Origin: Pontederia crassipes
Lineage: Eukaryota > Streptophyta > Magnoliopsida > Commelinales > Pontederiaceae
Assembly: GCA_030549335.1 (NCBI GenBank)
Contig: JAUKPH010000026.1
Span: forward strand, 1,488,001-1,552,000
Length of the DNA stretch: 64,000 bases
Reading direction: 5' to 3'
Shown here piece by piece: positions 33,930-46,522 of this stretch. The notes under the pieces are model-generated. The model was not told where the DNA came from. It saw nothing but the letters and a program-made list of their open reading frames with translations, and ran no database searches. The translations under genes and the position numbers were made by a program. Within the stretch, counting starts at the first letter, position 1, and each line of letters begins with the position of its first letter.

Positions 33930-36512
33930 TGTAACGCCTCGAGAATTTTTTTTTGTCTGCCCAGAAGGCTATCTTAGCAACGCCACTCAATTCTATACCT
34001 TGACTTTGACCAGTCAACACATTGGCTTACATAAGCGGAAGACTTAAATACAATATGCGAAAGCTATTAACACAATTTCTAATGACCTATGGGTTATGAG
34101 CCTACAACTATCCAATAGGAGACCCTAGCAATTTCCATATCTAATGTGCTATCACCCATTAGAAGAGCCATCAACCGCCTCACCATTGCCATCACGATCA
34201 TTTGTACCGATCCAAATACAGGGGCAAAGCCTAATGAGATAACTCAGTACGTAGGGTCACCCATAATAATAAATAATGTGAACCATATTAATAACAATAA
34301 TCATATGCATAATGATAAGCGATATCAATATTATCCTATCAACGCATTACCCATCAGCCATAAATATTAATTAGTTGGAATCAATAATCTTATCATCCCT
34401 TATCGTCAATCATAACGGCTAGCAATAACCATTCCAATTATCAATAACATCAACCATATGGCTGCAATCAATTATCTTAATAATCAATCAATTTTTACTT
34501 TACTTTACTTTACTTTACCTTACTTTACTTTACTTTACTTCAACCATAACGTTACAATTATCTTATTATCTTTGACTTCAACCATGAAGGCTGCTTCAAC
34601 AACGAGGGCTGCTCAATACTTCAACCACAAGGGCTGCTTCAATACTTCAACCACGAGGACTACTTCAATCATATAAACTGCCTTGAGAGCTCTCCCAATT
34701 TTAGGTACCTTTCATCTTTTATCTTGATTAACTAATAACATCTATCTTTGCTTTCAATTAAACTTTCTTTTCAATCTTAGATGCACAAAGCATCAATCAA
34801 TATATCATAATCGTAGGATCAATATCATAATAATATGATCAGATATTAACAATAGCACAATCATCACAATCAAACATACTTTGATAACTTAAAAATGCCT
34901 TTTCCGAACTTCAGAACTCGGGCTGGGTGGGATAGCACCCTGGTCGGTTCCCAATGATCAAACATACTCATCTTTCTACAGAACCCGGGCCGGGTGGGGT
35001 GGAAACCGGGGCGGTTCAATCAATTTTCACACCGATTCCAATTCGTTCAACAGAGCCCTAGTCGGGTGGTGTGAAACCCGGGCCAGATCGGGCTGTGATT
35101 TCCCAATCAAATTTCCATGCTCTCAGGACCCGGGTCGGGTCAGACGTAACTCGGGCTGAGTCAGTTTGATTCCTTGACCTGCTCTCATCTTCTTGAAACT
35201 CGGGCCAGACTATTCGAAAGGTCCAGAACCTATTCAACTTTCATTCATCCATAAACATTAACGGAACCCGGGCCAAGTTAGTCACAATCTCTTCATGTCG
35301 CACTCAAGTTATAGAACTCGGGCCGCACACCTTCAACCCGGGCCGATTCTTATGAACTCGGTCCAGATCAGTTCGATTGTCACCCGGATTCCAAGGGATC
35401 TAGGTCGGGCAGAGCATTCCCCAGGTCGGGTTCTGCCATCGTCGAGAAGTCGCCTTTTTAGAATAACTTTCGGCCCTATTTTATATGTGATTATTGATGC
35501 AATTCAATTCACAATTCATCCATACAATAGTCAATACCTAGGTCAAGGGTCCTGAGGGTCCATGTCGCGGAAAACTGACGCCATGAGAATCCCCCTACGT
35601 ACCTAAAGTTGGCTGAAAAATCAATTGAAATTCCTTTGCTGAATGCACAGATGTTAAACTTTGCGTGACGATTTCTCTTTGTCCACATATCCAAACGCAC
35701 GATCAACACTTGGACGACGATCTTCTATATACAGGCTTCAAAACTAGCCATCGGGTGCCCTCTAGAATGTCTCGATTGGCTTAAAATGGGAGACAAATTG
35801 AGGCTCATGGTGTAGAAATTCTGCTTTGCCAATTTCCAGCCACCTTTTAGGCCCTATATATAGCTCTCAACTAGAGTTTTTTATTACTATTGAACCTTGG
35901 GTTATTTCTCCATCCATCATGAGTTATCATCTCTTAAATATTCATATTTAATTAAATTCGAATTTCACTAATTATTCCATAACCATACTTATAATAAATC
36001 TATCTCTTCTCAAATTCCTTTTTATCTCTTCCATAACTTCTTTCAATCAAACTCTACTTTCACCTTTTTCTTTTATTCCCTTCTTTTCTCTAATTTTCAG
36101 AATTATTTAATTCCATAATAATTTATCATCTAATTTTTAAAATATTATTTTAATGGTTGAAATATTTCTAAACCATAAAATTCTCAATCCTTTCATATTT
36201 AGGAGTCCTATCTCCATTAGACTTTCTTTTGGATATCAAATCAAATTGAAATCCCTAATCTCAATCTAATTACAATTTTTACTCCCATTAGAATTTAACT
36301 TTCTTTCTTTTCCTTTTTCTTTTATAATCATACTTTTAATCCTACTTAACTTCTAATTCCTTCTCCAAGTAGACTTTTTCCTTCTATTCATATTCCTTTT
36401 CCAATTATATTCCTATTCCTTCTCAAATTTCCCTTTTGATCATCTTCAATTCATATTATGATTAACTTATAAAATTACTATATTGTCCTTGATGAAATCT
36501 TGGGGTGTTACA
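33930..36512 (-). mobile_element. solo LTR (gypsy, chromovirus-like) in copia pol
   Basis: TGTAACGCCTCGAG ... TTGGGGTGTTACA, 2583 bp, with perfect target duplications CCATT at 33925-33929 and 36513-36517. Minus orientation is inferred from layout: on that strand a purine-rich U3 is followed by a TATA box (CTATATATAG, 35854-35863), a splice-donor match TTTAG|GTACGT (35603/35602), CCCGGGCC-rich words (34915-35440) and minisatellite zones, the same order as in the LTR at 38600. TTTAC repeats lie at 34496-34540 and a degenerate GGCTGCTTCAAT array at 34590-34670. Confidence 0.85.
34915..35440. repeat. array of CCCGGGCC-type words in solo LTR
   Basis: About ten occurrences of AACCCGGGCC, AACTCGGGCC or close variants, spaced 30-80 bp apart in otherwise ordinary sequence. 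Similar arrays lie at 39225-39480 and 57930-58215. Confidence 0.7.
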
Positions 36513-36560
36513 CCATTAAAGGAAAACACATTGATGTGTAGTATGTCGTGACAATGTGAA
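36513..36560 (+). pseudogene. decayed Ty1/copia pol, RNase H end
   Basis: Directly after the solo LTR the frame reads KGKHIDV (36518-36538), the conserved KHIDxRYH phrase near the end of copia RNase H, followed at once by a stop. It joins the relic ending at 33929. Confidence 0.5.
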
Positions 36561-37949
36561 GAATATAAAGTTGAAGAAGTATAAGATGAAACATCTAACT
36601 TAAGAATTCAAATGAGTTGTGGTATTATCTTTTTACGGTTTGGAGGTTGTAGTATTATCCTAAAATGAAACACTACTTATATGAAGTTTTTAAAAGATTT
36701 TGAGTTCCCTATAAATTACCACCGTGATAAGGCGAACTCGGTTTCACATGTGCTCATACATATGTAGGAAGGCCCGCTATATTCTATGAGGTTGCGTAGG
36801 AATGACATGATAAAGGAACTATGCATATAGAACTCAAACAATGAAGTCGTATGAGAAGAAGTATTAGATGAATGGTATAAGTCTGGGTTGCGATCCATTT
36901 GGGATTATGTCTTATTAGGAAAAGTATTAGATGAATATTATAAGTCTGGGTTGCGATCCATTTGGGGAAGAACAAGGAAGTATAAGAATGTAGCCAGTAT
37001 AAGTTTGGGTTTGGGTTGCGATCCATTTGAGAATTACAAAGATGTATAAGGATGAATAAATAGTAATGACATGAAACATGAAGATACAAAAGTAAGTTCT
37101 AAGTACCCAGTATGTCAATATGAAAAAAGTAGAGTTCTATATAAAGATGGTCTTACCTAGGATGACAATTTTATCTAATGATGCCAATGCTAATCTTAAT
37201 GATCCTTATGATCATGTATAAGATTATATGATTTATGATCAATTTTATTCCATAAAGATGGTGACTACCAATGATGATGGATTATTATAAGATTATATCA
37301 TTTATGATCAATTTTATTCCATAAAGAAGGTCACTACCAATGATGATGGATTATAGTTAATGACATCATTGATTCCTTTATGACGATCATCGATTTTGTA
37401 AATTGATGTACCTTATGACACTAGTGATCTTAACGATCCACATGATGATTTATATGATAACCATCCTAAAATTAAGGAATGATCCTACAATGATGATAAT
37501 CTATCTTATGATGTTAAATAAGCAACCTTCTGATTTTCTTATGATGTCCCATTGTTATATGATTGACCATATCATATGTTACTTTGATGGCCATTAATCT
37601 TAGGATCGACGATAATTAGGGCATAGTTTCATGATTATGATGATCACTTTCATTGAATCAATCATGAGATCAAATTTCGTTTTTCCACCCATCGATGCTT
37701 ATCGATTATATGTCATGGTTCATGATGATTTCTATTGTTAAAGATGATTATGTCATTTCGATACTTTGTATTGGATACCATACCGGTTACCTACATCTAG
37801 TAATGAGGTAGGTACATGTGGAATGAGGTAAGTGAAAGAAAGTATCTAAATGCCAAAGAACTGAAATAGACAAAATGAACGTACAAAGAAAGTGGAACTA
37901 ATATAAAGAAGATGAAGTCAGACATGATAGAAATTTTATGCTAGTAAAT
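36561..37949. other. no gene; two short tandem repeats
   Basis: A phrase ATAAGTCTGGGTTGCGATCC occurs at about 36877, 36940 and 37000 (third copy variant), within longer partial repeats. A 69-bp tandem duplication covers 37221-37289 and 37290-37358 (AGATTATATGATTTATGATC). ATGATGAT-rich elsewhere. It probably belongs to the decayed copia and chromovirus elements on either side. Confidence 0.6.
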
Positions 37950-38599
37950 ACGGATATGGATAGATCTTTAAACCAAACGATAAAGTTGTATTAAAAGTTT
38001 CACCTACTCAAGAAAATGTTTGATCTAAATTACTGATTTGAATGGAGACAAAATTTGTCCAAGTAATTTCATAACATTTTCATGTTTCTTTTGATGATGT
38101 AGAGTTGACCTTACTCCCAAATGTCTAAATTGATTCCTTATGATCAAAGGATGTAATGATCGGTTAAGAAAGGATGGTTGAAATTACTTATCTAAAGAGG
38201 TGGTTATACCTAGTATGAAACAATTCCTTATCATGGGATACCTGCCATGACATTGGTTTCCCCATTGACATATTGATGACTTATATAGCAACACATTATT
38301 GTGTTTGCTAGAGTAGATTTTATTTTTCAATTATACTAAGGACAAAATGAAAAGATGAACCACATGATACATTGAAGGATGAAAGGAAATATTATATAAT
38401 GAAAGGACCTTTGCCCTAAGGTATATATGATAGAAGGACCATGTCCTTAAGATGATGATGATGGAACAATGATGAACAAATGCCTTTCTAAGTGTAAGAT
38501 GGACTACCACATAAATGACCTAAGAAGTTTTCCTTTTGTTAGTAAGCTTCTATCGGATGACTAAATTCGAGGAGGAATTTTATTTTATTAGGCTTATAA
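37950..38599 (+). pseudogene. decayed chromovirus integrase tail and 3' UTR
   Basis: 37967-38018 reads FKPNDKVVLKVSPT before a stop; the GDxVxLKVSPTKG phrase is characteristic of the C-terminal integrase region of plant Ty3/gypsy chromoviruses (Tekay/Del group). Downstream, AAATTCGAGGAGGAATTTTA at 38563-38582 is the usual sequence before the 3' LTR of such elements. This fixes plus orientation and makes the next LTR a 3' LTR. Confidence 0.55.
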
Positions 38600-40906
38600 T
38601 GTAATGCCCGACAAGCTTAAAAAATAGGATAGGAAAGTTGTAACAGAAGAAAGAGAAAAAAGAAAAGAATATTGGAGAGATTAAACAAACTTGGATAGAA
38701 GACAATTTGACTCCCACTGAAATTTTATGCTCTCTCTCCTATAAGTATTAACCAACCAATCCATCACATCAGATTTTTTGGTCCTTGCGTATGCTCCCCC
38801 ATCTCCTGTACGCACGTCCCTCTTCATCTCTATTCTCTCTTGATGCTGCCATCTCTCTCCTCTGAATTTGGGGGCGCCAACACTTGTAGGAGATCGTTCG
38901 GAGGATGAGCACGACGCACAAGAACTAGGGAGGACGACAAGAGAAAGAGGATGAAGAAGAAAAGGAAGACAAGGAAGAGGAAAAACGTGAGGTTTCAATG
39001 GAAACTTCGCAAGGTATCGAATTAGCGTAGATTCGTCATAGAATCTTGTTTTTAAGCTTGAAGCATGCTCTAAATGATCCCTAGTTATAGTACTATGATT
39101 TATGATGATTATTGATGCCGGCCATCGCCGAAAAGTTGATCGAAAAATGTTCTGCCGACACAATCTTTCTCCGCAAGATGAACCCAGCATGAGTTCCTTC
39201 GTAACCGGCCCTGATTATGATGTGCCCGGATTGAGTTTGCTAGAACTCGGCCCGGATGCACCATTGCCGATGCTTCCGAGCTCTGCAACTAGCCGAACCC
39301 GGCCCGGGTTGAAGATGACCTGACCCCGATTTCACTCAGGATGAAGACAGTCGGGCGCGATGACCACCCCGACTCGACGATGATCCGACCCGGCCTGGGT
39401 GTGATCTGAACCCGGCCCGAGTTTACCTTAGATTTCTGAGATGAACTTGGCCTAGGTTCCACCCCTACGCGGCCCAAGTTCCGGTGCTACCAAGATTATT
39501 TTTATGGTCTTTTAACCCCTGATTTATGTACTTAATCCTGATCTAAGTCATGATGATAATTATATTATTTATTTCTTTACTAATGATGATGTCTAATATG
39601 ACCTTATGATCTTATGACTTTTATTGTGATGACTTAAATTGGATCCAATCATATCGGTGATAACACTGATTCATATCCATCAATACTGATCTATTTATGA
39701 TGATGATTAAGATTTTTATGCACATCTGATTTTTCTCCATGATCCTATCTTGTAGCTCTAATTAATTCTTATATAGTGATAATGATTAGGACCATTGATC
39801 AGTATGATTCGTTGATCATTTCTTATGATGACCAAATCTTGATCATGATCTTTATGTCCTAATAAAGATAAATTAAAAGTTGCAAGATAAAAGATGAAAA
39901 ATATTAAATGAAGAGCTGTTATTATGACGGACTTTTGACGACCAGGTATGGGCTAGCTCTGGTCAGTTATGGACTGACTACGGTCAGTTATGGGCCGACT
40001 ACGGTCAGTTATGGCTGATTTTTCCAATTATGATGATGATGAACGGGTTGAGGCAGGCCTCCCCATGGGTTGAAATATACCCCACTATAAGTTAAAGATG
40101 AATAATAAGATGATGAAGAAGATGAACCATATTAATAATAAAATCTTCTTATGATGATTATTGACTCTTGCCACGCATGTGATGATCTTTTCATGGTCTC
40201 TTATTAATATGCTTTAACAAAGATGGTTCACTTCATGATTATCTATGTTCATACAATGATTTCTTTGATTCTTTATATGATGATGATCTCATAATCATGA
40301 TGATCGACGCTTGTCACTTTATGATGATTTATTATGATGTATCCTGATTTTTTATCTTATGATCTCTAGAAGATGACACATTGATTTATGAATCTCTTAT
40401 GATCATATTTTGTTTCTTACATAATGATGATGTTATTATGATTATAGTCTAGTATCATGATCTTATGATTATTTTTACTTTACTTTCATACTGAGTTGCA
40501 AAAGTCATAGCGAGGTTTCTTTCCTGCATTTTCTTAAATGCAGGACCAGATCTTAATGACGAAGGTGGACAACGGTGACAGATCAAGATCATGGTGGCAA
40601 CACACGAGTGTCCTAAGTCATTTACTTGATGTCCTAGTTTATCTTCTCTTGTTAACATGATGATGTATTAGATGAGTTTTCTCAGGACTCATATGATGAT
40701 TCTTTCATTAGTCTTCCGCATATTTTATAATGATATTATCCGCATATTATCACTTTTCATGATGTCTCTCTTTTGCATATGATGTTATTTTTAGTTGACC
40801 AATTAAAGTCTTCTTTTTTATCAATATGATCTATACGTAAGGATGAACTGTAACGTTCTCGAAGCGTATTCTGTCACATGATGAGATGCGATTTGGGGAC
40901 AATACA
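38600..40906 (+). mobile_element. 3' LTR of decayed chromovirus
   Basis: TGTAATGCCC ... GGGGACAATACA, 2307 bp. A TATA-like CCTATAAGTATT is at 38738-38749, then a GAA/GGA-rich tract (38945-38995) and a splice-donor match GCAAG|GTATCG at 39013/39014. A CCCGGCCCGGG-type array is at 39225-39480 and a degenerate GGTCAGTTATGGGC minisatellite at 39950-40020. From about 39040 to the end it is homologous to 57800-59182. Flanking 5-mers do not match, consistent with a 3' LTR rather than a solo LTR. Open frames on either strand inside it have no support. Confidence 0.7.
39225..39480. repeat. array of CCCGGCCCGGGTT-type words in LTR
   Basis: AACTCGGCCCGG, AACCCGGCCCGGGTT, GACCCGGCCTGGGT, AACCCGGCCCGAG and further variants every 20-50 bp. 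The homologous array in the LTR at 54699 is at 57930-58215. Confidence 0.7.
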
Positions 40907-41676
40907 AATGCGAGATAGTTATGTAGCTATGAACTTATAGGTCATGATATGATTGGTGAAGCTTTTGTCGCCGGATATGGTCTCCTATCCAGCTAGATTC
41001 TTTAACTTCACTTATATATCATTCTTATATTAAGAAATTAAAAGAAATGTAAATTAACTCTGCATTCTTTTTCACAGTTTTAATATAAATTAGGTTATAC
41101 TTTTTTTTTGGTTACTCGAGTACTCTAATGTTCAAAGAATTACTTTCTTTTTCACAGATATCTGATCGGAAATATATAGTGTTAAAAGTAACCTCTCTTA
41201 GACTCTTAGTGATATATTTTTTTATTACAAAAAAGAGTTCACCAGTTTAATGTGAGAAAAGGAAAATATAAATTAAAAATACGTAAATTGAAGTGCCCAA
41301 AGTTGATGAATAAGTTCAATGTCAGATATAATCATGAACTTTAGACTCAGCATCTCAACTGCATTCTTCTTTTCTTGGTCATCCTCGTTTATATATGTTG
41401 TTTGGTCGCGATCAGAAACTTTTGTGCCATAAAGTCACTCCAATGCCTTTATTTTATAATTTCCCGATACCAGGAATCCTGCAATTCGACATTACAGCAG
41501 AAAAATATAGGCACACATGCAGATGCAATCTACGAATCAGCAGACAGCAGTCCTTTGCTTGATTTGATTATCTACTATGTATCTTTGATTATTTTTTTTT
41601 CTTTTCGGTGGGAGTATCTTTGATTATTTTCGTCTTCTGTTTTTCTTACCAATGCCTTTTTTTCCTTTCCTATTTG
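40907..41676. other. possible older host sequence, no gene seen
   Basis: Between two LTRs, with 50482-51564 as its continuation beyond the solo LTR. No supported coding frame; the 82-codon open frame at 41375-41623 (+) has no recognisable domain. TTTTTCACAG occurs at 41070 and 41148, without further meaning found. ATTTG at 41672-41676 is the left target duplication of the next LTR. Confidence 0.5.
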
Positions 41677-42956
41677 TGTAATATTCTCAAAATTAAATAA
41701 AAAAAGAAATGAAAATAGATAATGAAATCTAAAAGTAATTAAAAGCTCATTATGAAGTTCACTAAGCCCTAAACTTAAAGTATAAATAATCTTAGAATGC
41801 CCTAGATCACTCACCTAAACCCTCCGGCAGGAACTCTCCAAAAGGCCTCCCCACTCAAGCAACTACCTACCTCACCCACTCATCCCCCTCTCCTCTCTCC
41901 CTCCCACTCTCACGTACAGCAACAACCAAGAGAGATAGGAGCCACAGCAAGAAGGTGAAGAAGAAGAGAAAAGGAGAGAAAGGAGGAGGAAGGAAAAAGA
42001 AAGAAAAGAGAAGAAGAAGAAGGATTAGAATTAATAGGGTTTAAGGTTAAACTCTAAAGGTATGTTTGAGGGGATTCTAAACCTAATCACTCCTTAATGA
42101 TGTGTGTTTGTATGGATTAAGAGATTTTAAGACCAAATTAAGTCTTATTAATGCATGATTAGGGAAAGTTCATATTGACATTAGGATGCTTCTTATTTCA
42201 TTAATACATTTCATTGCTAATCATGTTTAGTATTAAAATGTTCATTGCTATCGATGTTTAATTCATTGTGATGTCTTTTATTTGTTCGTATTAATATGAT
42301 TAGTAATTCTTAATGTTCTTTAGGCAAATCCCTTCATATGTTCAAGAGTAAGATAGTAGAAATGTTCATGTATGACTTATGAGTTGATTAGTGATTAATG
42401 TATGTTAAGGGGATCTAAACTCTCTAACTACCCCCTAATGATGTTTGTATGCTTGGATTAGGGTGTAAAGAACCTATCATGTGTTCTTGGAATGAAGTAT
42501 TAAGGGATGTTTATATCGAGTATTAGTATGTTTCATGTTCTATTAAGATAGATGCTCAAATGCCAATCATGTTTAGAACTAAGAGGTTCATCGTGATTTA
42601 TGTTAGCTCATTATGAAATTGCTTAATGCTCATGTACTTATATAAATGTGATTAGCATGTTGGATGACCTTATGTGGAAACCCCTTTCTCTTCCATGGTT
42701 AGTGTCCCAAGAATGTTGATAAATGACCCATGTGATGTGTGAAACCAAATTTATGCTCAATATGTCAATGTATGCAAGATCATGAAGAAAAGATGTAAAA
42801 ATCGTGTGTCTGTCGTTCTAGAACGGTCGACCGAACGGGCGACCGATACATTATCGGTCGATCATTCTGAAGACAAATGTAGTCTCAAACTCTATCCAAC
42901 GGTCGATCGATACCCCAACGGTCGTCCGTTTTGAAAGGGTCGTTACATTCTATGAT

Positions 42957-43340
42957 TAGCGGTCGACTAAACGTCCTGTTTCGATCGTCTGATAGCCATG
43001 TAATGGTCGACCGATATTTCCAACGGTCGTCCAATTTGATAGCCGTGATAAGCGGTCGAACCGAAGCTCAATTTCGATCATCCGAAAGACCTGTAACGGT
43101 CGATCGATATCTCAGCGGTCGTCCATTTTAGAAAGTCATCACATTCTGTGATTAGCGGTCAAAGCGAAGCTCAGTTTTGGTCGTTCGAAAGACCTATAAC
43201 GGTCGACCGATATCCCAGTGGTCATCCGTTTCAGAGAGTTGACATATTCTGTGATTAGCAGTCGAACCGAAGCCCAGTTTTGATCGTTCAAAAAGACCAT
43301 AACCGTCGACCGACAATCCAACCGATCAACCGATACCAGT
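42957..43340 (+). repeat. ~100-bp minisatellite with GGTCGACCGAT words
   Basis: Units start near 42957, 43049, 43151 and 43254 (GATTAGCGGTCGAACCGAAG and variants), each also with AACGGTCGACCGATAT. GGTCGAC-type words also lie in the copia-type LTR at 2530-2770 and singly at 52376-52400. Confidence 0.75.
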
Positions 43341-43539
43341 CCAGCGGTCGACAGTCACCCAAAATGGTCGTCCGTTTTGGAAGATGATTGGTTATGATTG
43401 AATGTCCATACTTATCATGATTTGAGGTATGTATGACCTTAAATAGGATTAAAACATGCAACATGTATTGAATGATTGTATGTATTGATGAAAGAAAGTA
43501 AAAGACGGATTGGCGTGAAGGTGACTTGTTGTAATCGAG

Positions 43540-43715
43540 GAGGGGAAATGAGTTCCACCCCTAAGTGGTGGCATTTCTCGGGGAAATGAGTTTCACCCTT
43601 AAGTGTGGCATTTTCATAAGTTGATGCGAGTTTCACCCTTGAGTGTGGCGTCTCTATTGGGCCTACGCGGAACCAGGAGGTGAGTTCCACCCTTGAGTGT
43701 GGCATCTCTATTGGC
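43540..43715 (+). repeat. short minisatellite in the solo LTR
   Basis: Four units around GAGTTTCACCCTTGAGTGTGG and variants, spaced 45-70 bp. Confidence 0.7.
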
Positions 43716-44401
43716 TACCCGCGAACCCAATCTTGGCCTAGCTAGCCATCTCCCACGAACTCAACATGGTCTTCCCAATCAACAAGATAAGAAAGTATCT
43801 AAGTAAAGATGAATGATGAATGACTTGGGACATAAAGTTAAAGATGATGAAGAAGTATGAAGAACTATGCACCTATGAGGATGCAATATGAATGTCCACT
43901 TGTCACATCATATCATGACATGAACAAAGATGACAAAGTAAAGTAAGACGAGTTATGATATGCTTGACCTAATGATTATGATGTGACATGTTATCTTATT
44001 TTGCAATGATGATTTGCTCACATGCCATATAGTATGCATAAGTAGCTCATAGCATGCATATGATTTATGTTCCATGATGATGATATGCATATGCCATGAC
44101 ATGTAGAGATTATGTTATAAGATCATAACATGCATGGGCATCAATATACTCTAACGGGAGAAATCCCCTGCACCTCATGGATCCGTGCAGGTATGAATGA
44201 GGCATAGGTTCGGCGGTGAGGGCCTCTTGACGAAGACATGGCACATGGATGGGTCGGGCTACGGCCCAAGTTGTTTTACTATTATTATGTCATTTTGATG
44301 AGCTCTTGTAAGAGTGGTTTGTGTATGGCTTATGAGCCTTATTTGAACTCGTTTATGTATGATGAACCATTTATTGGGTGTATGTTAGAGCCTATTAGGC
44401 C

Positions 44402-44405
44402 CATG
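44402..44405. other. left target duplication of the chromovirus
   Basis: CATG, repeated at 50294-50297. The inferred empty site GGCCCATGGGCC is a perfect 12-bp palindrome. Confidence 0.75.
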
Positions 44406-45271
44406 TGTCACGCCCTTACGCTTCAGATACGAAAAACCAGACGTGCGGCTCGACGAACCCTGCTCGGTCGCCAATCAGCCCTCATTTGGACGTGCCTTGG
44501 ACCCCGGCCGTACACGCCCTGGATGCACAACAAAACACCCGCCCAGGAAGAAGAGAGGGAGGCTAAGAGTTTAGAGGAAAACTAAAGAATATTATTGAGT
44601 AATCTCAGATTGTCCAGGATGGTCTTACAAGCCTTGATTACATATTCTTTTATAGTGCCCAAGAGAAACATCTCCTAGTCTAAGTTAAGGACCTAATCCT
44701 ATTAGGCATGCAAGCCCTTCTCTAGAAAACCCTCCTTGGAGTAGGAGTAGAAATACAGCATCTTGAAGTCCCTGAAGAACTCGGCCCCTTCAAAGTCCAT
44801 CTTGAAGACAAACTGGCCAGGCCGCCCTCCTGGCGCCCTGCCATGTCCGGGGCGCGCCCCGGGCGCGCCCGCCGGGACAAGTCCTAGTCCTACTAGGACT
44901 AGGACTGTTTTCCTGTGGCCTCTCCCCATCTTCAGTCCTCCTATGATTAGGACTTCATCTCCAAGTGACCCTCGATCCAGAAGGAAGCTCCGTCCGCGCC
45001 CAAGTCCTACTCGACCTAGGAGTGGCCCGGATTCCTATTCCTACTAGGAGTAGGAATCCTTCCGATCCTGCACTTCTCCACGCGCTCGTTCTCCTACTCA
45101 CGATAGGAGTCCAAGTCTTCACCTCCAGAAGCTCCTCCCTCCTCGTCGGACCTTCGGAGTGTTGGACGACTCCTATTCGTACTAGGAGTAGGAATCACCC
45201 CGGCCGCGCCCGCCTCCTCGCGCGCGTGGCCACACCCGCTCGGGGCGTGCCCTTAATGGGCAGGAGTGACA
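44406..45271 (-). mobile_element. 3' LTR of the chromovirus
   Basis: 866 bp, minus strand TGTCACTCC ... GGCGTGACA. TATA box at 44647-44655 on the minus strand. It has an extra GGGCGCGCCCC relative to the other LTR near 44855. The palindromic TCCTACTAGGA words are conserved. Confidence 0.9.
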
Positions 45272-45930
45272 TCCTCCCCCACCAAAGTTGTTGCCGTCCT
45301 CGGCAACTCCGGTGCGCCTCTTGAACTTGTCGGTGTGCTCATGTCGTTCACCAATCCTCGTGTCTCCACCTCACGCCCAGAGTCTTCTGCATCCCCGTAG
45401 AATCTCTTCAGCATACTCACGTGGAACACTGAATGAATCTGTCGCAGTTCTTTGGGAAGATCCACCTTGTAGGCCACCGTGCCTACTCGCTTGGTGATGA
45501 CAAAGGGACCCTCGTACCTTCTCAACAACCCTTGGTGCAGGTTCCTAAGTGCTTTGAACTGACGAGTTCGTAACTTCACAAGAACCCTGTCTCCCACTTG
45601 GAACTCGACATGCCTCCGCTTCTGATCAGCGAACTTTTTTATTTTGCGCACCGCTTTATCCAAGATAGCCCTCGATGCCTCGAGGTTGTCCTGCCAACCA
45701 CGCGCCACATGATATGCCGCCGGACACTTCCCCGCGTACCTGGCCGCTAGCCCTGCAGGTGTCACTGGCTGTCTCCCAGTGACGATCTCGAATGCACTTT
45801 GTTGCGTCGCCTCGCTCTTCTGCATGTTGTATGAAAACTGTACAACGTCCAAGAGCTTGGCCCAATCCTCCTGATTGACTGCAACAAAGTGCCTCAGGTA
45901 GATCTCTCAGAAGATGGTTGGCCCGCTCCG
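45253..45930 (-). pseudogene. chromovirus integrase C-terminus, no chromodomain
   Basis: A frameshift after DGQTERANHLL moves the sense to the frame IYLRHFVAVNQEDWAKLLD and then 199 codons from the ATG at 45852. The GPY/F domain is clear (LLRRYEGPFVI, VAYKVDLPKELRQIHSVFHV). After it come about 20 residues with DAEDSGREVETRG, like the linker before the chromodomain in Galadriel-type elements, but no chromodomain follows. The frame runs through the polypurine tract and stops in the 3' LTR at 45253-45255. Family role: strand transfer and targeting. Confidence 0.8.
45272..45283 (-). promoter_or_regulatory. polypurine tract of the chromovirus
   Basis: Minus strand GGTGGGGGAGGA abutting the 3' LTR. 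The integrase frame reads through it. Confidence 0.85.
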
Positions 45931-45943
45931 TTTGGCCATCCGT

Positions 45944-46522
45944 CTAGGGGTGGAAAGCTGTCGAGAAGCGCAGCTCCGTCCCCAGGAGCCGGAAGAGCTC
46001 CCTCCAGAAGTGACCTGTGAACCTTGGATCACGGTCACTGACGATGATATCAGGTACGCCCCAGTATTTTACTACATGCTTGACAAGCAAGCGGGCGACC
46101 TCTTCCGCCGAGCAATGTTTTGGAGCCGGGATGAAGGTTCCATACTTTGAAAACTTGTCGATCACCACCATGATCGATCCTGCTCCCCCAGATTTAGGCA
46201 AGGCTGAGATGAAGTCCATGGTCACAATCTGCCATGGACGCTCCGGTACTGGCAAGGGTTCCAGCAACCCTGCCGGCTTCTTCTGCTCAAGTTTGTCTTG
46301 CTAACACTTGAGACATGTCCTCACATATGCCTGGACATCCTCTGTCATCTGAGGCCAGAAGTAGGAGTTCTCAACCAGCGCCAAGGTACGAGCCGCTCCC
46401 GGGTGGCCTGCCCACTTCGAGTCATGACAGTCCTTCAATATCGACCGTCGAAGACCCTCCCATCGTGGCACGTACAACCGACGTCCCACTGTGAACAACA
46501 GCCCATCTTCTGTCTAGAATCA
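45944..46522 (-). pseudogene. chromovirus integrase, zinc-binding and catalytic core
   Basis: After TGA (46520-46522) and TAG (46514-46516) the same frame gives the HHCC zinc-binding domain (HDSKWAGHPG ... YVRTCLKC), a TAG at 46301-46303, and the catalytic core with Asp in VTMDFISAL and Asp in IVSDRDPRFTG. It ends at TAG 45944-45946, just before DGQTERAN, which holds the catalytic Glu (about 45925-45930). The stops fit CGA to TGA, TGG to TAG and CAG to TAG. Confidence 0.85.

Noticed and set aside
38681..39190. 169-codon open frame on the minus strand
   Set aside because: Covers the TATA box, purine-rich leader and donor region of the 3' LTR; no homologous frame is kept in the related LTR at 54699.
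44763..45324. Open frames on + in the chromovirus LTR, repeated at 49987-50328
   Set aside because: They duplicate because the LTRs duplicate; low-complexity P/R/S-rich sequence from GC-rich LTR DNA.
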